Position numbers and translations under genes: made by a program. Below are positions 8,124 through 16,940 of a stretch of 64,000 nt of DNA, one piece after another. Each line of letters begins with the position of its first letter. Positions within the stretch are counted from its first letter, which is position 1. The notes beneath the pieces were generated by a model. That model made no database searches, had not been told where the DNA came from, and saw only the letters and a program-made list of their open reading frames with translations. Source of the DNA: Rhizobium sp. ZPR4 (lineage in GTDB: Bacteria; Pseudomonadota; Alphaproteobacteria; Rhizobiales; Rhizobiaceae); the NCBI RefSeq assembly GCF_040215725.1, contig NZ_CP157969.1, forward strand, positions 310,001 through 374,000, given 5' to 3'.

Positions 8124-9077
8124 ATGACAATCGATTCTCTTAAGGTTCCCACAGTCGCATTGGGCACTTGGCCCTGGGGCGACAGCGGAGAGACCGGCGA
8201 TGGCTACTTCGGCAGCAGCCTCACTCAGGCTGGTCTGGAAGAACTCGTGGAAAAGGCGCATGCGGCCGGATTCACACTATGGGATACCGCCGTGGTCTAC
8301 GGCATGGGCCGTTCAGAGACCGTACTCGGGAAGGTACTGGAGCGCTACGCTCGCGGCGACTACCAGCTCTCCACGAAGTTCACCCCGCAGGCGGCAGGGA
8401 CCAGCGATGATCCTGTGGCAGACATGCTGGAGCAGAGCTTGGTGCGCCTCGGCACCGACTACATCGACGTCTACTGGATTCACAACCCGGCCGATGTGCC
8501 GCGGTGGACTCGGCACCTAATCCCGTTGCTGAAGAGCGGAAAGGTCAGACATATCGGCGTCTCGAACCATAACCTGAGTGAGATCAAACTCGCCGACCAG
8601 ATCCTTGGAGAGGACGGGTTCCGGGTCGAGGCCATCCAGAATCACTACAGTCTCCTCTACCGCAGCTCCGAGCAAGCTGGCATTCTGGACTACTGCCGCA
8701 ACCAAGGTATCCCATTCTTCGCCTACATGGTGCTTGAACAGGGCGCCCTGACCGGCAGGTACAGTCCGGAGAACCCGCTGCCTAAAGGAAGCAGCCGGGC
8801 GGAGACTTACAATGGCATGCTACCTCGGCTAAAGGCGCTGACAGACAAGCTCGCCTCGATCGGCCGAAAGCAGGGTGCGACAGCATCCGATGTCGCGACG
8901 GCATGGACCATCGCCAAAGGCACGACGCCGATCATCGGCGTCACCAAACCCCATCATGTCGAAAGCCTGGTCCGAGCCCGCGGCATCACCCTCCACGATA
9001 ATGACATTGCGGAGCTGGAAACCCTCGCTGACGCCGCCGACGTGAACACCCGCGGCTGGTGGGAAAAAGAGATGTAG
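8124..9077 (+). CDS. Aldo/keto reductase
   Basis: A 317-residue NADPH-dependent aldo/keto reductase with a TIM-barrel fold. The catalytic tetrad is visible as D54, Y59, K85 and H120. The C-terminal cofactor region (T-T-P-I-I-G-V-T-K) is complete. The substrate is unknown; the family reduces aldehydes and ketones. GGAGCG precedes the ATG. It is divergent from an AraC regulator, a common arrangement in which the regulator responds to a toxic carbonyl or its parent compound. Three more reductases of this superfamily (one broken) occur within the next 20 kb. Confidence 0.9.
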   Translation: MTIDSLKVPTVALGTWPWGDSGETGDGYFGSSLTQAGLEELVEKAHAAGFTLWDTAVVYGMGRSETVLGKVLERYARGDYQLSTKFTPQAAGTSDDPVADMLEQSLVRLGTDYIDVYWIHNPADVPRWTRHLIPLLKSGKVRHIGVSNHNLSEIKLADQILGEDGFRVEAIQNHYSLLYRSSEQAGILDYCRNQGIPFFAYMVLEQGALTGRYSPENPLPKGSSRAETYNGMLPRLKALTDKLASIGRKQGATASDVATAWTIAKGTTPIIGVTKPHHVESLVRARGITLHDNDIAELETLADAADVNTRGWWEKEM

Positions 9078-9597
9078 ATCTGAAGACTAGCCGTACGACG
9101 TCGTCAGACCGCCGTTCCGAACAATACGGCAGGCGATCATCTCAAGTTTGCCTCTGGCACAAAAGCCGCCGCGCCTAATTGCGCCAGATGACCGCTTCCG
9201 GGATATGCCTGCCGCCTGCCCAATGACCAAAAAAGAAGGCGCAAAGCTGTCGCCCCGCACTTGGCTGCAGCGCCACTTTTAAAGATCACGACCCACCGTC
9301 AACAAATCGGATCCATTGATGTGAACGGAATCGAACCCACGTCCCCGCTATTGCAAAATGTCGTCAACCTTAAATTTTTCAATGGCATGCATCGGCTTGA
9401 CCTGGATGTAGTAGCCGATTTGGGGCCTACGAGAATTTCGCAGGTTTTGGCCGATAGCAGGGAGAACCCACCCTTCACCCTCCACGAACATTTCTGACGG
9501 TCACGACTCAAAAATCGATTGGCCAGAGGCCGCTGCCCTGTAACTTCCTGAGACAGGCTTGAGTTAGTAGCGCGACGACGTTTAATTCAAGATGTAT
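9078..9597. other. 520-base stretch without a convincing gene
   Basis: It lies between the aldo/keto reductase and the convergent gene at 9598. The only structure I see is tRNA-like repeat copy B at 9323-9417; it marks the start of the defence island. Confidence 0.6.
9323..9417 (-). repeat. tRNA-like repeat, copy B
   Basis: Same orientation and general structure as copy A. On the minus strand it contains GTGGGTTCGATTCC, an almost consensus T-arm, preceded by an anticodon-arm-like segment. No matching acceptor stem or CCA end is present. Copies A and B sit about 2.5 kb apart as direct repeats flanking the AraC/aldo-keto reductase module. Confidence 0.55.
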
Positions 9598-10674
9598 CTA
9601 CCTAAAGAGCTCCATAGGAATAAAAATTTCATTTTCCCCATGCGTCTTGGCCTCGAAATCAATCGGGCCGCAGCCTACTTCGCCGTTCGGCATGCGCCTC
9701 ACAATCAAAGCCAATTTTTTCAAAGTCATGCTATCGTAGCAGAGCCAGCGAAGAACTTTATCTCCCCCCTCCTTTATTTGCGCCTTGTCCTCGCCAAGCG
9801 TTTCCATACTAGTGAGGACCTGCGCGATTGTGCCGGCGGCTATATCCGCGGTACTGAGAAGGTCGAGAAACTCGAACGCCTTTGGTGTGAATGGCCGAGC
9901 CCCACCCAAACGACTGAAAGGCTTGGTCGTGTATAGCGGAAGGACGCGGTAGAGAACCTCAAGGAGCTTGGTATGCTTTTCCGGAGTTTCTCCGATCGCG
10001 TCATGATCGGTCATCCAAAAAATCTTCTGTCCGGGCTGCCCCAACAGCGCAAGGAGATAAGCTATACAATGCAATATCCGGAAGAGCTTCTCGCCAGCTT
10101 GCGGCGCAATGGTGCCGTAGCCATTCTGGTCCAACGCGTCGGCAATGTGCCGGATAGGCTCGGCCTCGTTTGGCCCGAACAGGGACGGGATTGTTTTGTC
10201 GATAACGAGGGTGAATAACAACCCATTGATATAGCTGTCGCAAAGCCGCAAATAATCTGGGAGCATTCGACGTAGCGGGCCATAGCGAAAGTCCTTGAAG
10301 GCAATCTCTTTCTTTCCAAGGCCCGATTTGGCCCGAAGGGAGGCCATCTTCTGTTTAAAGGGATCTAAGGATCCGAAGGCGCAAACCATAAAGGAATAGG
10401 TGAAGAAGTGGCTCGACTGATCTTCGCCGCCATAGTCGCTGAATATTCCGACGGTCCGATTTGCCAATGCACTGAGATTGGGGAGCAAAAGCTTTCCATC
10501 AGCGTCGCGGGCCTTGAAGCCCTGTTCAAGGAAATGTGCCAAACCAGGCAATTTCGAGCGATTTTCCTCGGAAAGAACATTCAGGTTTGGCGAGCGCAAA
10601 GTCACTAAGCGGGCACGTTCAATTTGCTTTGGATCGAAAGTAAATCGCTTGCGATACATGTCGGTCTGGCCCAT
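9598..10674 (-). CDS. Hypothetical protein, possibly DUF3800/RNase H-like
   Basis: I do not recognise this protein with certainty. From the ATG at 10674 it has about 358 residues; the frame is open to 10950, but the extra part looks non-coding. Acidic motifs are spaced through it: F-S-D-Y-G-G-E near the front, then E-I-A-F-K-D-F, T-L-V-I-D-K, and W-M-T-D-H-D-A-I-G. This resembles the pattern of DUF3800-type proteins, which have an RNase H-like fold, but the match is loose. It stands at the left edge of the defence island and is transcribed away from the DUF3606/NTPase pair. No clear ribosome binding site decides the start. Confidence 0.55.
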   Translation of the reverse strand: MGQTDMYRKRFTFDPKQIERARLVTLRSPNLNVLSEENRSKLPGLAHFLEQGFKARDADGKLLLPNLSALANRTVGIFSDYGGEDQSSHFFTYSFMVCAFGSLDPFKQKMASLRAKSGLGKKEIAFKDFRYGPLRRMLPDYLRLCDSYINGLLFTLVIDKTIPSLFGPNEAEPIRHIADALDQNGYGTIAPQAGEKLFRILHCIAYLLALLGQPGQKIFWMTDHDAIGETPEKHTKLLEVLYRVLPLYTTKPFSRLGGARPFTPKAFEFLDLLSTADIAAGTIAQVLTSMETLGEDKAQIKEGGDKVLRWLCYDSMTLKKLALIVRRMPNGEVGCGPIDFEAKTHGENEIFIPMELFR

Positions 10675-11026
10675 TCGACATAAAGGGATTTTCACCGCCG
10701 CGGCGCTTTTAGGTCCGCGCCGGAATGAGCATGCAAACATACTTTTGGTCAAGATCGATGTCCGCCTTGAATTGTCTGACCAAAGTCGGCTTACAACCGT
10801 AACGCCGGCGCGCTGCAGATGGAAGGGGCCGATAGCGGTCGAACGCCTCCAATGAGTATGCGAGCTATCGGATGTCCGTGCCCCATAGAGTTCACCCGTA
10901 GCCATTTTCCTGCGATTTAGCCCCGTTGCGGCATAATTCAGCACTTGCAACCCAGGCGGATGTAGTGGGAAAAGAATTGCGCGTGTCGTGATTGTAATTT
11001 TACATTAATGAAGCGAGGAGCGGCAA

Positions 11027-11209
11027 ATGGCGGACGACAAGAAGAAAACGGGTGTGCCGGACAGCAAGACTATCAACATGTCGGAAGACTGGGAAAAAGA
11101 ATACTGGAAGAAGAAGTTCGACGTGTCCGGTCAAGCTCTAGCTGGCGCGGTGAAAGCGGTCGGAAAATCGGCTGCGAAGGTCGAGAAGTACCTAGAAGAT
11201 AAGAAGTAA
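11027..11209 (+). CDS. DUF3606 family small protein
   Basis: A 60-residue, highly charged protein of the DUF3606 type: D-D-K-K-K at the front, then I-N-M-S-E-D-W-E-x-x-Y-W-x-K-K-F and A-V-K-A-V-G-K-S-A-A-K-V. GAGGAG lies six bases before the ATG. The central helix pair with a Y-W-x-K-K-F motif suggests a small helical DNA-associated fold, but the role of the family is not established. It is 54 bases upstream of the very large NTPase gene on the same strand, so it may be cotranscribed with it. Confidence 0.8.
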   Translation: MADDKKKTGVPDSKTINMSEDWEKEYWKKKFDVSGQALAGAVKAVGKSAAKVEKYLEDKK

Positions 11210-11263
11210 AACCTAGACTTCGAATACGCGAGAGTACGCTGCACAGCAAACGCGGCGCGGACG

Positions 11264-14200
11264 GTGAGACCTCGAGTGACAATAGACGCAACAAATACCG
11301 ACCGTGTCCAACGGACCTTTTATCGGCTTACAAACGAGGAAGTCGCCGATCTGGAAACCGCCATCTCAGTTGCGCGGCGAGGGTACTGGCGAAAAGAACT
11401 AGGTTGGGACGAACTGCTCAAATTCCGGCGCGTGCTTATCGTGTCGGAATCCGGCTCTGGCAAGACGTATGAATGCCAAGCCCAGCAGAGACGACTTTGG
11501 AGAAATGGCGAGGCGGCGTTTTTCCTCGACCTCTCCACACTCGCAACCGATCCAATCAGCGACATGCTTTCGTTTGAGGAACTGGACCGGCTAGACCGTT
11601 GGCAGCGATCGCAATCCGATGTGGCTACGTTCTTCCTGGATTCGATCGACGAGCTCAAACTAACCAGGGGAAAGTTCGACACTGCCCTCAAGAAGCTCCG
11701 GAAGGTAGTCGACGGACAGTTGGGAAGAGTCCGCTTAATTGTCACCAGCCGACCGGTGCCAATCGATCGCCAACTGATGATAGAACAGTTTCCCATTCCA
11801 AAACCCGACACCGTCGTAGCGTCCGCTGATGCCTTCGCCGACATCGCTATGCTGGGCAGCCGGGCCCTTAACCCTGACAAGGATGATCGTGAGAGTGGCT
11901 GGGCAAATGTCGGTCTGTTGCCTCTCTCGACGAGCCAGATGCGCGCGTTGGCGGAGTCTCAAAATGTCTCCAACCCTGACGAATTGCTTCGTGATATTGT
12001 CAAACGTGACGCCAAAGAATTTGCCGAGCGTCCGCAAGATCTGGTGGAGCTCTGTGCAGACTGGCGTAATCAGCAACGGATAAGAAGCCATCGTGATCAG
12101 GTCGAGTCCAACGTCGTAGCGAAGCTGAAGCCAAACGCCGAGCGCGAAGAACGCACAACACTATCGACAGATACGGCGCGATCATACGCCAGTCGGTTAG
12201 CTTTGGCGGCCATCTTGATGCGAAAGCTTACTCTCCGCTATGACGCCAGCACTGACGACGTAGAAGCAAGTGAATCCGCTTTGGATGTATCGCGGCTGTT
12301 GTCAGATGCCAATCCCGACGAACAGAAGACACTGCTTGAACGCCCGCTTTTTGGATTCGCAAGCTATGGCCGGGTTCGATTTCACCATCGGTCCGTTGTT
12401 GAGTACTTGGCTGCCGCTCGGCTCGAGACGCTTTTGGCAAGAGGCGTGCCGATTAAGTCTATCAAGCGCCTTCTCTTTACCGAAACTGCGCAGGGATTGC
12501 CTATCGTGCAGCCCTCGATGCGACCGGTCGCAGCTTGGCTGGCCCTGACCCGTGACACAATTTTCGAGGAAATTGTTAGCCGCGATCCGTCAGTTGTGTT
12601 GGATTTTGGCGACCCTCAATCACTGCGGCCGGAACAGCGCATTCTCGCCCTTGAAGCCTTTATAACGCGCTACAAAGATGGCGAATGGCGTGGGCTTAGC
12701 ATTCCCCATGTGCAAGTTCGCCGCTTTGCATCCCTGGAACTGGGAGAAACTATTCAAAGGCACTGGAAGGCGGGCATCGCCAACCACGAGATCAGGGATT
12801 TGATCCTCGACCTAATCGCTGCAGGGCCAATTTGCGCCTGCGGAGATATTGCTTACGAAGTAGCGCTCGATCAAAAGATGCCTTCCCGGTTAAGAAGTAG
12901 GGCTGTCAGCGTTCTGGTTTCGCTTGCGGATCGTCGCGTCCCGGAGATTGCTGATGCGCTTGCGACGTTGCCAACCGAGTGGGATGAGGATGTCACTCGA
13001 AGAGCATTCTTGCATCTCTTCCCCAAGCATCTGCCGCTTCCAACGTTGTCCAAAATTCTCGCGCGGATTCGTGAGGGGAAAAGCACGGTCGGCAGTCTTA
13101 CATACCATTTGCCTCAGATGATCGAGGAGGTGGCAGCCGACGACCTCGACCTTGATGCTCTCAGGGACTTGCTCACCACGCTCGTTCGAGTGGGAACATG
13201 TTGGCAGCCAAAAGATCACCCCCACCTCAAAACCGACCGTCATGATTTGCTCGACGCGCTTCTAGCGGTTTGTCGCCGCCAATGTGATCTCGATGTTCGA
13301 ACGGCCCCTTGGATATCGTCGACTTTGCTCGCACTACGGCTCAATGACAGGCACCAACGGGATAATGAAAGGGTGAAGGTGCTAGAGGCAGCCATTGCCG
13401 ATTTGCCCGCCCCCGCCCGGGAGTTAGCTTTTTGGGCCGAGCACGCATTTTTGTCCTCCATGTCGCAGCCCGACGATCCGTGGTCATGGCTGTATACCAT
13501 CGTCAATGATGGTGGCCTGCCACTTTCTGCCGAAAAGGACGAAGTGTGGGTTCTACGGCGGTTAGCAGATCCCAATGAGCTGCTGTTCCACCGCCAAATG
13601 ATGCTGTGGACCGTAATGACGGGTCTTATCTGCCGCACGCACGGGAGCCTAACGACACTTCGTGACCTCCTGGTCCTCGTCGCGGATTCGACCGTGCTCA
13701 CCCAGACCGTCGAAGACCGAATGAAGCCAAGCCCACGCAGCGAGGAGATGCAACGACAGGAACAGCAATTCGCGAGGCGGCAAATGGTTGAAGAGCGTAA
13801 AACCGCTAAAGCGCGTGCAAGCTGGGTAGAATTTTGGAAAGAGATAGCTGCTAACCCCGACGAACTCTTCAAAGACGAAAGAGCGCCGGGAACGGCCTGG
13901 AATTTATGGCGCGTGATGGAGCGCACAGGATCGGAGAGCCGCTCAACTGGGTGGAACAGGGAATATATCGAGAGCCAGTTCGGCAAGGCGGTTGCAGATA
14001 AACTTCGAGCGGCCATGCTTAAGGTCTGGAGAAATGACCGCCCAACACTCCGTAGCGAGCGCCCTGAAGGAGAAAAGGGCACATTTCTGACACGTTGGCA
14101 GTTTGGCTTGGCAGCCATTGAGGCAGAAGCGGAAGATGCGGATTGGGCGAAGAAGCTTACTCCCGACGAGGCCCAGCTGGCCTGCCGCTACGCCCCAATA

Positions 14201-15640
14201 CAACTGAACGGCTTCCCCTTCTGGCTCGAAACTCTCGCGGCATCGCACCCCAATGCAGTTGAAAAGGTGCTCGGTGGAGAACTCACGCTCTCCCTTGGCG
14301 AGAACGCTGGAGAAAACCATTCGAGCGCATTGCAAGATATCCAGCACGCATCGCCCAAGGTTGCTGGCCTTTTCTTGCCGCGGATTCGCGAATGGGTGGA
14401 AACGATGCTGAAGCCAGATACCAGCGTCGTCGCGTCAGATCTGCTGGTCGATCAGGCTATCGACATCCTTATGAAATTTGGCAGCGAGCATGATCATTCG
14501 TTTATCGAGCAAGCGGTCGCCCGATTTCTTCAAGGCGGCCTTGAGGTCAAAGGAGCGCGGATTTGGCTTCCGCTTCTCTTTAGGCTTAACGCAATCCGTG
14601 CAACTGAAGTTCTCGAGGCCGGCCTGGCGGGGATCACACCGGGCAAAGAAACGGAAGCCGTTGCATGGTTCGCACGGTTGTTTGGCCGCGATCATGACAG
14701 CAACGCCGTTTACGTCAAGGGAGCGGGATTCACACCAAGCGCGCTACTCCGCCTTACCCGACTAGCCTACATCCATGTTCGGCCTACAGACGACACGTAT
14801 CATGAGGGCACCTTCACGCCTGACACTCGCGATAACGCCCAGAATGCGCGAAATGCTTTGTTAGGCGCGATCCTCGATCTGGGTGGAGCGGACGGCTGGG
14901 CGGTAAAGATGTCGCTGATAAACGACCCTCTTTTTGCCCACTTCGCGGACCGAGGACGAATTCTCGCCGAAGAAAAAGCAGCGGAAGAAGCAGACGCGGT
15001 AAGCGTGACAGAGGCTGATTTCAAAATGCTTGATACTTACGGTGAGGCGCCGCCCAATACACGTGACACAATGTTTCAACTGATGCGTGATCGCCTTGAA
15101 GATATCGACGATCTCTTGCTTCAGGATACATCGCCTCGGGAAAATTGGGCGGTAATTGAAGACGAACGCGTTTTGCGTCGTGCGCTTGCCCATGAGCTGA
15201 ACAGCAGAAGCAATCACCTTTATACAGTCGATCAAGAGGCAGCGACAGCCGACGAAAAAGAGACGGATATCAGATTACGATCCACTTCGTCGCCCGAGCA
15301 AGGGACGATCGAGCTCAAGATCGGCGAGAAGCCACGTTCAGCCGCCGAATTGCGCGGTGCAATGAAGGACCAATTACTTACCAAGTATTTGGCGCCAGAG
15401 CGCACCCGTTCAGGCTGCCTCGTAATTAGTGTGGCCACCGACAGAACATGGCTACATCCAGATACCCAACAGAAGATGGGATTGAACGAGCTTATTGAGT
15501 TTCTAAACGTCGAAGCACGGAAGCTTGAAGCCGAAACCGGTGGGTCCGTACGGCTTATGGCGAAGGGGCTCAATCTGCGCCCTCGGCTGGCGACTGAGCG
15601 TGACACTGCAACGGCGAGCAAGGCTTTGTACAAGTCTTAA
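11264..15640 (+). CDS. Giant STAND-like NTPase with C-terminal PD-(D/E)XK-like domain
   Basis: A 1458-residue protein starting at GTG. The N-terminal NTPase has a Walker A motif (S-E-S-G-S-G-K-T, residues 61-68), a Walker B motif (F-F-L-D-S-I-D-E-L, 123-131) and a sensor V-T-S-R-P (160-164), as in NACHT/STAND ATPases. F-H-H-R-S-V-V-E-Y-L-A-A near residue 380 is the winged-helix motif that often follows such modules. A long helical, repeat-like region follows. The last 125 residues carry D1335, then I-E-L-K with E1350 and K1352, which fits a PD-(D/E)XK nuclease. In the family logic the repeats sense an invader and the nuclease is the effector; here that is inference. It adjoins a CBASS locus. 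The start could also be the GTG four codons later. Confidence 0.75.
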   Translation: MRPRVTIDATNTDRVQRTFYRLTNEEVADLETAISVARRGYWRKELGWDELLKFRRVLIVSESGSGKTYECQAQQRRLWRNGEAAFFLDLSTLATDPISDMLSFEELDRLDRWQRSQSDVATFFLDSIDELKLTRGKFDTALKKLRKVVDGQLGRVRLIVTSRPVPIDRQLMIEQFPIPKPDTVVASADAFADIAMLGSRALNPDKDDRESGWANVGLLPLSTSQMRALAESQNVSNPDELLRDIVKRDAKEFAERPQDLVELCADWRNQQRIRSHRDQVESNVVAKLKPNAEREERTTLSTDTARSYASRLALAAILMRKLTLRYDASTDDVEASESALDVSRLLSDANPDEQKTLLERPLFGFASYGRVRFHHRSVVEYLAAARLETLLARGVPIKSIKRLLFTETAQGLPIVQPSMRPVAAWLALTRDTIFEEIVSRDPSVVLDFGDPQSLRPEQRILALEAFITRYKDGEWRGLSIPHVQVRRFASLELGETIQRHWKAGIANHEIRDLILDLIAAGPICACGDIAYEVALDQKMPSRLRSRAVSVLVSLADRRVPEIADALATLPTEWDEDVTRRAFLHLFPKHLPLPTLSKILARIREGKSTVGSLTYHLPQMIEEVAADDLDLDALRDLLTTLVRVGTCWQPKDHPHLKTDRHDLLDALLAVCRRQCDLDVRTAPWISSTLLALRLNDRHQRDNERVKVLEAAIADLPAPARELAFWAEHAFLSSMSQPDDPWSWLYTIVNDGGLPLSAEKDEVWVLRRLADPNELLFHRQMMLWTVMTGLICRTHGSLTTLRDLLVLVADSTVLTQTVEDRMKPSPRSEEMQRQEQQFARRQMVEERKTAKARASWVEFWKEIAANPDELFKDERAPGTAWNLWRVMERTGSESRSTGWNREYIESQFGKAVADKLRAAMLKVWRNDRPTLRSERPEGEKGTFLTRWQFGLAAIEAEAEDADWAKKLTPDEAQLACRYAPIQLNGFPFWLETLAASHPNAVEKVLGGELTLSLGENAGENHSSALQDIQHASPKVAGLFLPRIREWVETMLKPDTSVVASDLLVDQAIDILMKFGSEHDHSFIEQAVARFLQGGLEVKGARIWLPLLFRLNAIRATEVLEAGLAGITPGKETEAVAWFARLFGRDHDSNAVYVKGAGFTPSALLRLTRLAYIHVRPTDDTYHEGTFTPDTRDNAQNARNALLGAILDLGGADGWAVKMSLINDPLFAHFADRGRILAEEKAAEEADAVSVTEADFKMLDTYGEAPPNTRDTMFQLMRDRLEDIDDLLLQDTSPRENWAVIEDERVLRRALAHELNSRSNHLYTVDQEAATADEKETDIRLRSTSSPEQGTIELKIGEKPRSAAELRGAMKDQLLTKYLAPERTRSGCLVISVATDRTWLHPDTQQKMGLNELIEFLNVEARKLEAETGGSVRLMAKGLNLRPRLATERDTATASKALYKS

Positions 15641-15817
15641 AGGCATAGTAATCTGGATGGCTCGGTCGGAAAACAACCCCAGTCTGGTCGTGTGCAAGGC
15701 CGACAATAAACGGCAGTTTTTGGGAAAATTGCGATTCAACAATCCCGAACACGGGTCCGGAGACCGTTCCAGCGACTACCTTGATCCTATCTCTCGACTT
15801 TTTTCATGTGTTGGACA

Positions 15818-16828
15818 TTAGAGATTTCGCAGAGAAGTTGCCTTTCCCGGGAAGTCGGGAGCGGGAGCACGATGCTGGAAGAAATCCCGCAACGCCGAGC
15901 TATTGATGTTTGCGTTGACCGTAGCCATCGCCAGTCCCAAGATTGTCCTCTGGGCACTTGCTGTGGCAACGTCCAACGCCAAATGCTCAGTCTGATCGGG
16001 AGACTGCTCACTGTCGAGGCGGAGGTATCGGTCTTTCAACCGATGCTTCAACATGTAATCCGAGACCTTCTGCTGAGAAGCAAGAATGACGCTCACCAAT
16101 CTCTGATCTCGAGCCCAACCGAATATACCCAACTCTCGTCCGCTAGCGTCGGCGAATGAAAAGCTCGAGGTTGTGGTGCCAATGCTCATCACGTGCACAT
16201 CACTAGGTTCGACGCCGAGGAAGTGCTCAGCTTCGTGAACAGCCAGAAAGTCGGGCGAGTTGGCGAACATACCTCCATCGGCATAAAGTGAGTGTTCCAC
16301 TTCGGCGATGGGAAAGTAAGTGGGGGCGGCCGAGGTGGCCATGGCTACGTCTACGAGACGGAGGCGCTGATCGCGGGTGAAGGTTTCATGATGAGGTGTC
16401 TTGAAAACCTGCGGGCCGCCCTTGGTGAGATTGACCGCCGGCACAAGAACGCGATGCTTGAGATCACCGATTTTCGTTTCTTCCCCGAGCATCTTGGTAA
16501 TCGTCGACCGCAGATGGTCAGGATTGTATTTCGGCTTGTTGATGTAGCGCCAGATGTCCCTGAATTGCCCAACCCAACCCTTCGGCACTGGCCTGTTGGA
16601 GAAGATGGAGGGCCCTTCGCGCTCGAAAGCCTCCTGGATGTCCTTCGCTTTTACCTCATGCGCCAAGCCAAGCGCGATGATGCCACCTATCGAAGTACCG
16701 GCGATCAGATCGAAGCTAGATGCGATCGGCCTACCGAGATCTTCCTCGAGCTGCGCCAAAACGGCGACGGTGTACAGCCCCAGGTACCCGCCACCGCTAA
16801 GAGAAAGAATGTTGAATCTTTTGGTCAT
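15818..16828 (-). CDS. capV: Patatin-like phospholipase, CBASS effector CapV type
   Basis: A 336-residue patatin. The oxyanion loop S-G-G-G-Y-L-G is at residues 11-17, the nucleophile elbow G-T-S-I-G-G gives S46, and the dyad aspartate is D184 in A-D-G-G. In CBASS systems CapV is switched on by cyclic GMP-AMP and degrades the inner membrane, killing the infected cell. The assignment as CBASS effector rests on its place next to the DncV-like cyclase. Unusually it is on the opposite strand, head to head with the cyclase across 112 bases, instead of leading the operon. The gene ends at TTA near 15818 after a 177-base gap from the NTPase gene. Confidence 0.88.
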   Translation of the reverse strand: MTKRFNILSLSGGGYLGLYTVAVLAQLEEDLGRPIASSFDLIAGTSIGGIIALGLAHEVKAKDIQEAFEREGPSIFSNRPVPKGWVGQFRDIWRYINKPKYNPDHLRSTITKMLGEETKIGDLKHRVLVPAVNLTKGGPQVFKTPHHETFTRDQRLRLVDVAMATSAAPTYFPIAEVEHSLYADGGMFANSPDFLAVHEAEHFLGVEPSDVHVMSIGTTTSSFSFADASGRELGIFGWARDQRLVSVILASQQKVSDYMLKHRLKDRYLRLDSEQSPDQTEHLALDVATASAQRTILGLAMATVNANINSSALRDFFQHRAPAPDFPGKATSLRNL

Positions 16829-16940
16829 GAGCCCCCAAAGCGCTTGCGACGGATTAGTTAAAAATTGGTAGTGCTTACCCTTTTAAACGAAGCTTGGCAT
16901 TACTACATTTGCGATAATAGCGGCCAAAGGGAATCAATAT

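Noticed and set aside
13240..14118. Minus-strand frame of 292 codons
   Set aside because: Antisense to the large NTPase gene and very rich in Ser/Arg, as expected of a shadow frame.
15818..16828. Patatin as an ordinary lipase unrelated to CBASS
   Set aside because: Possible in isolation, but head-to-head placement with a DncV-like cyclase and the S46/D184 dyad make the CapV role much more likely.
16894..16918. TTGGCA...GATAAT as cyclase promoter
   Set aside because: The spacing is only 13 bases, too short for a standard sigma-70 promoter.
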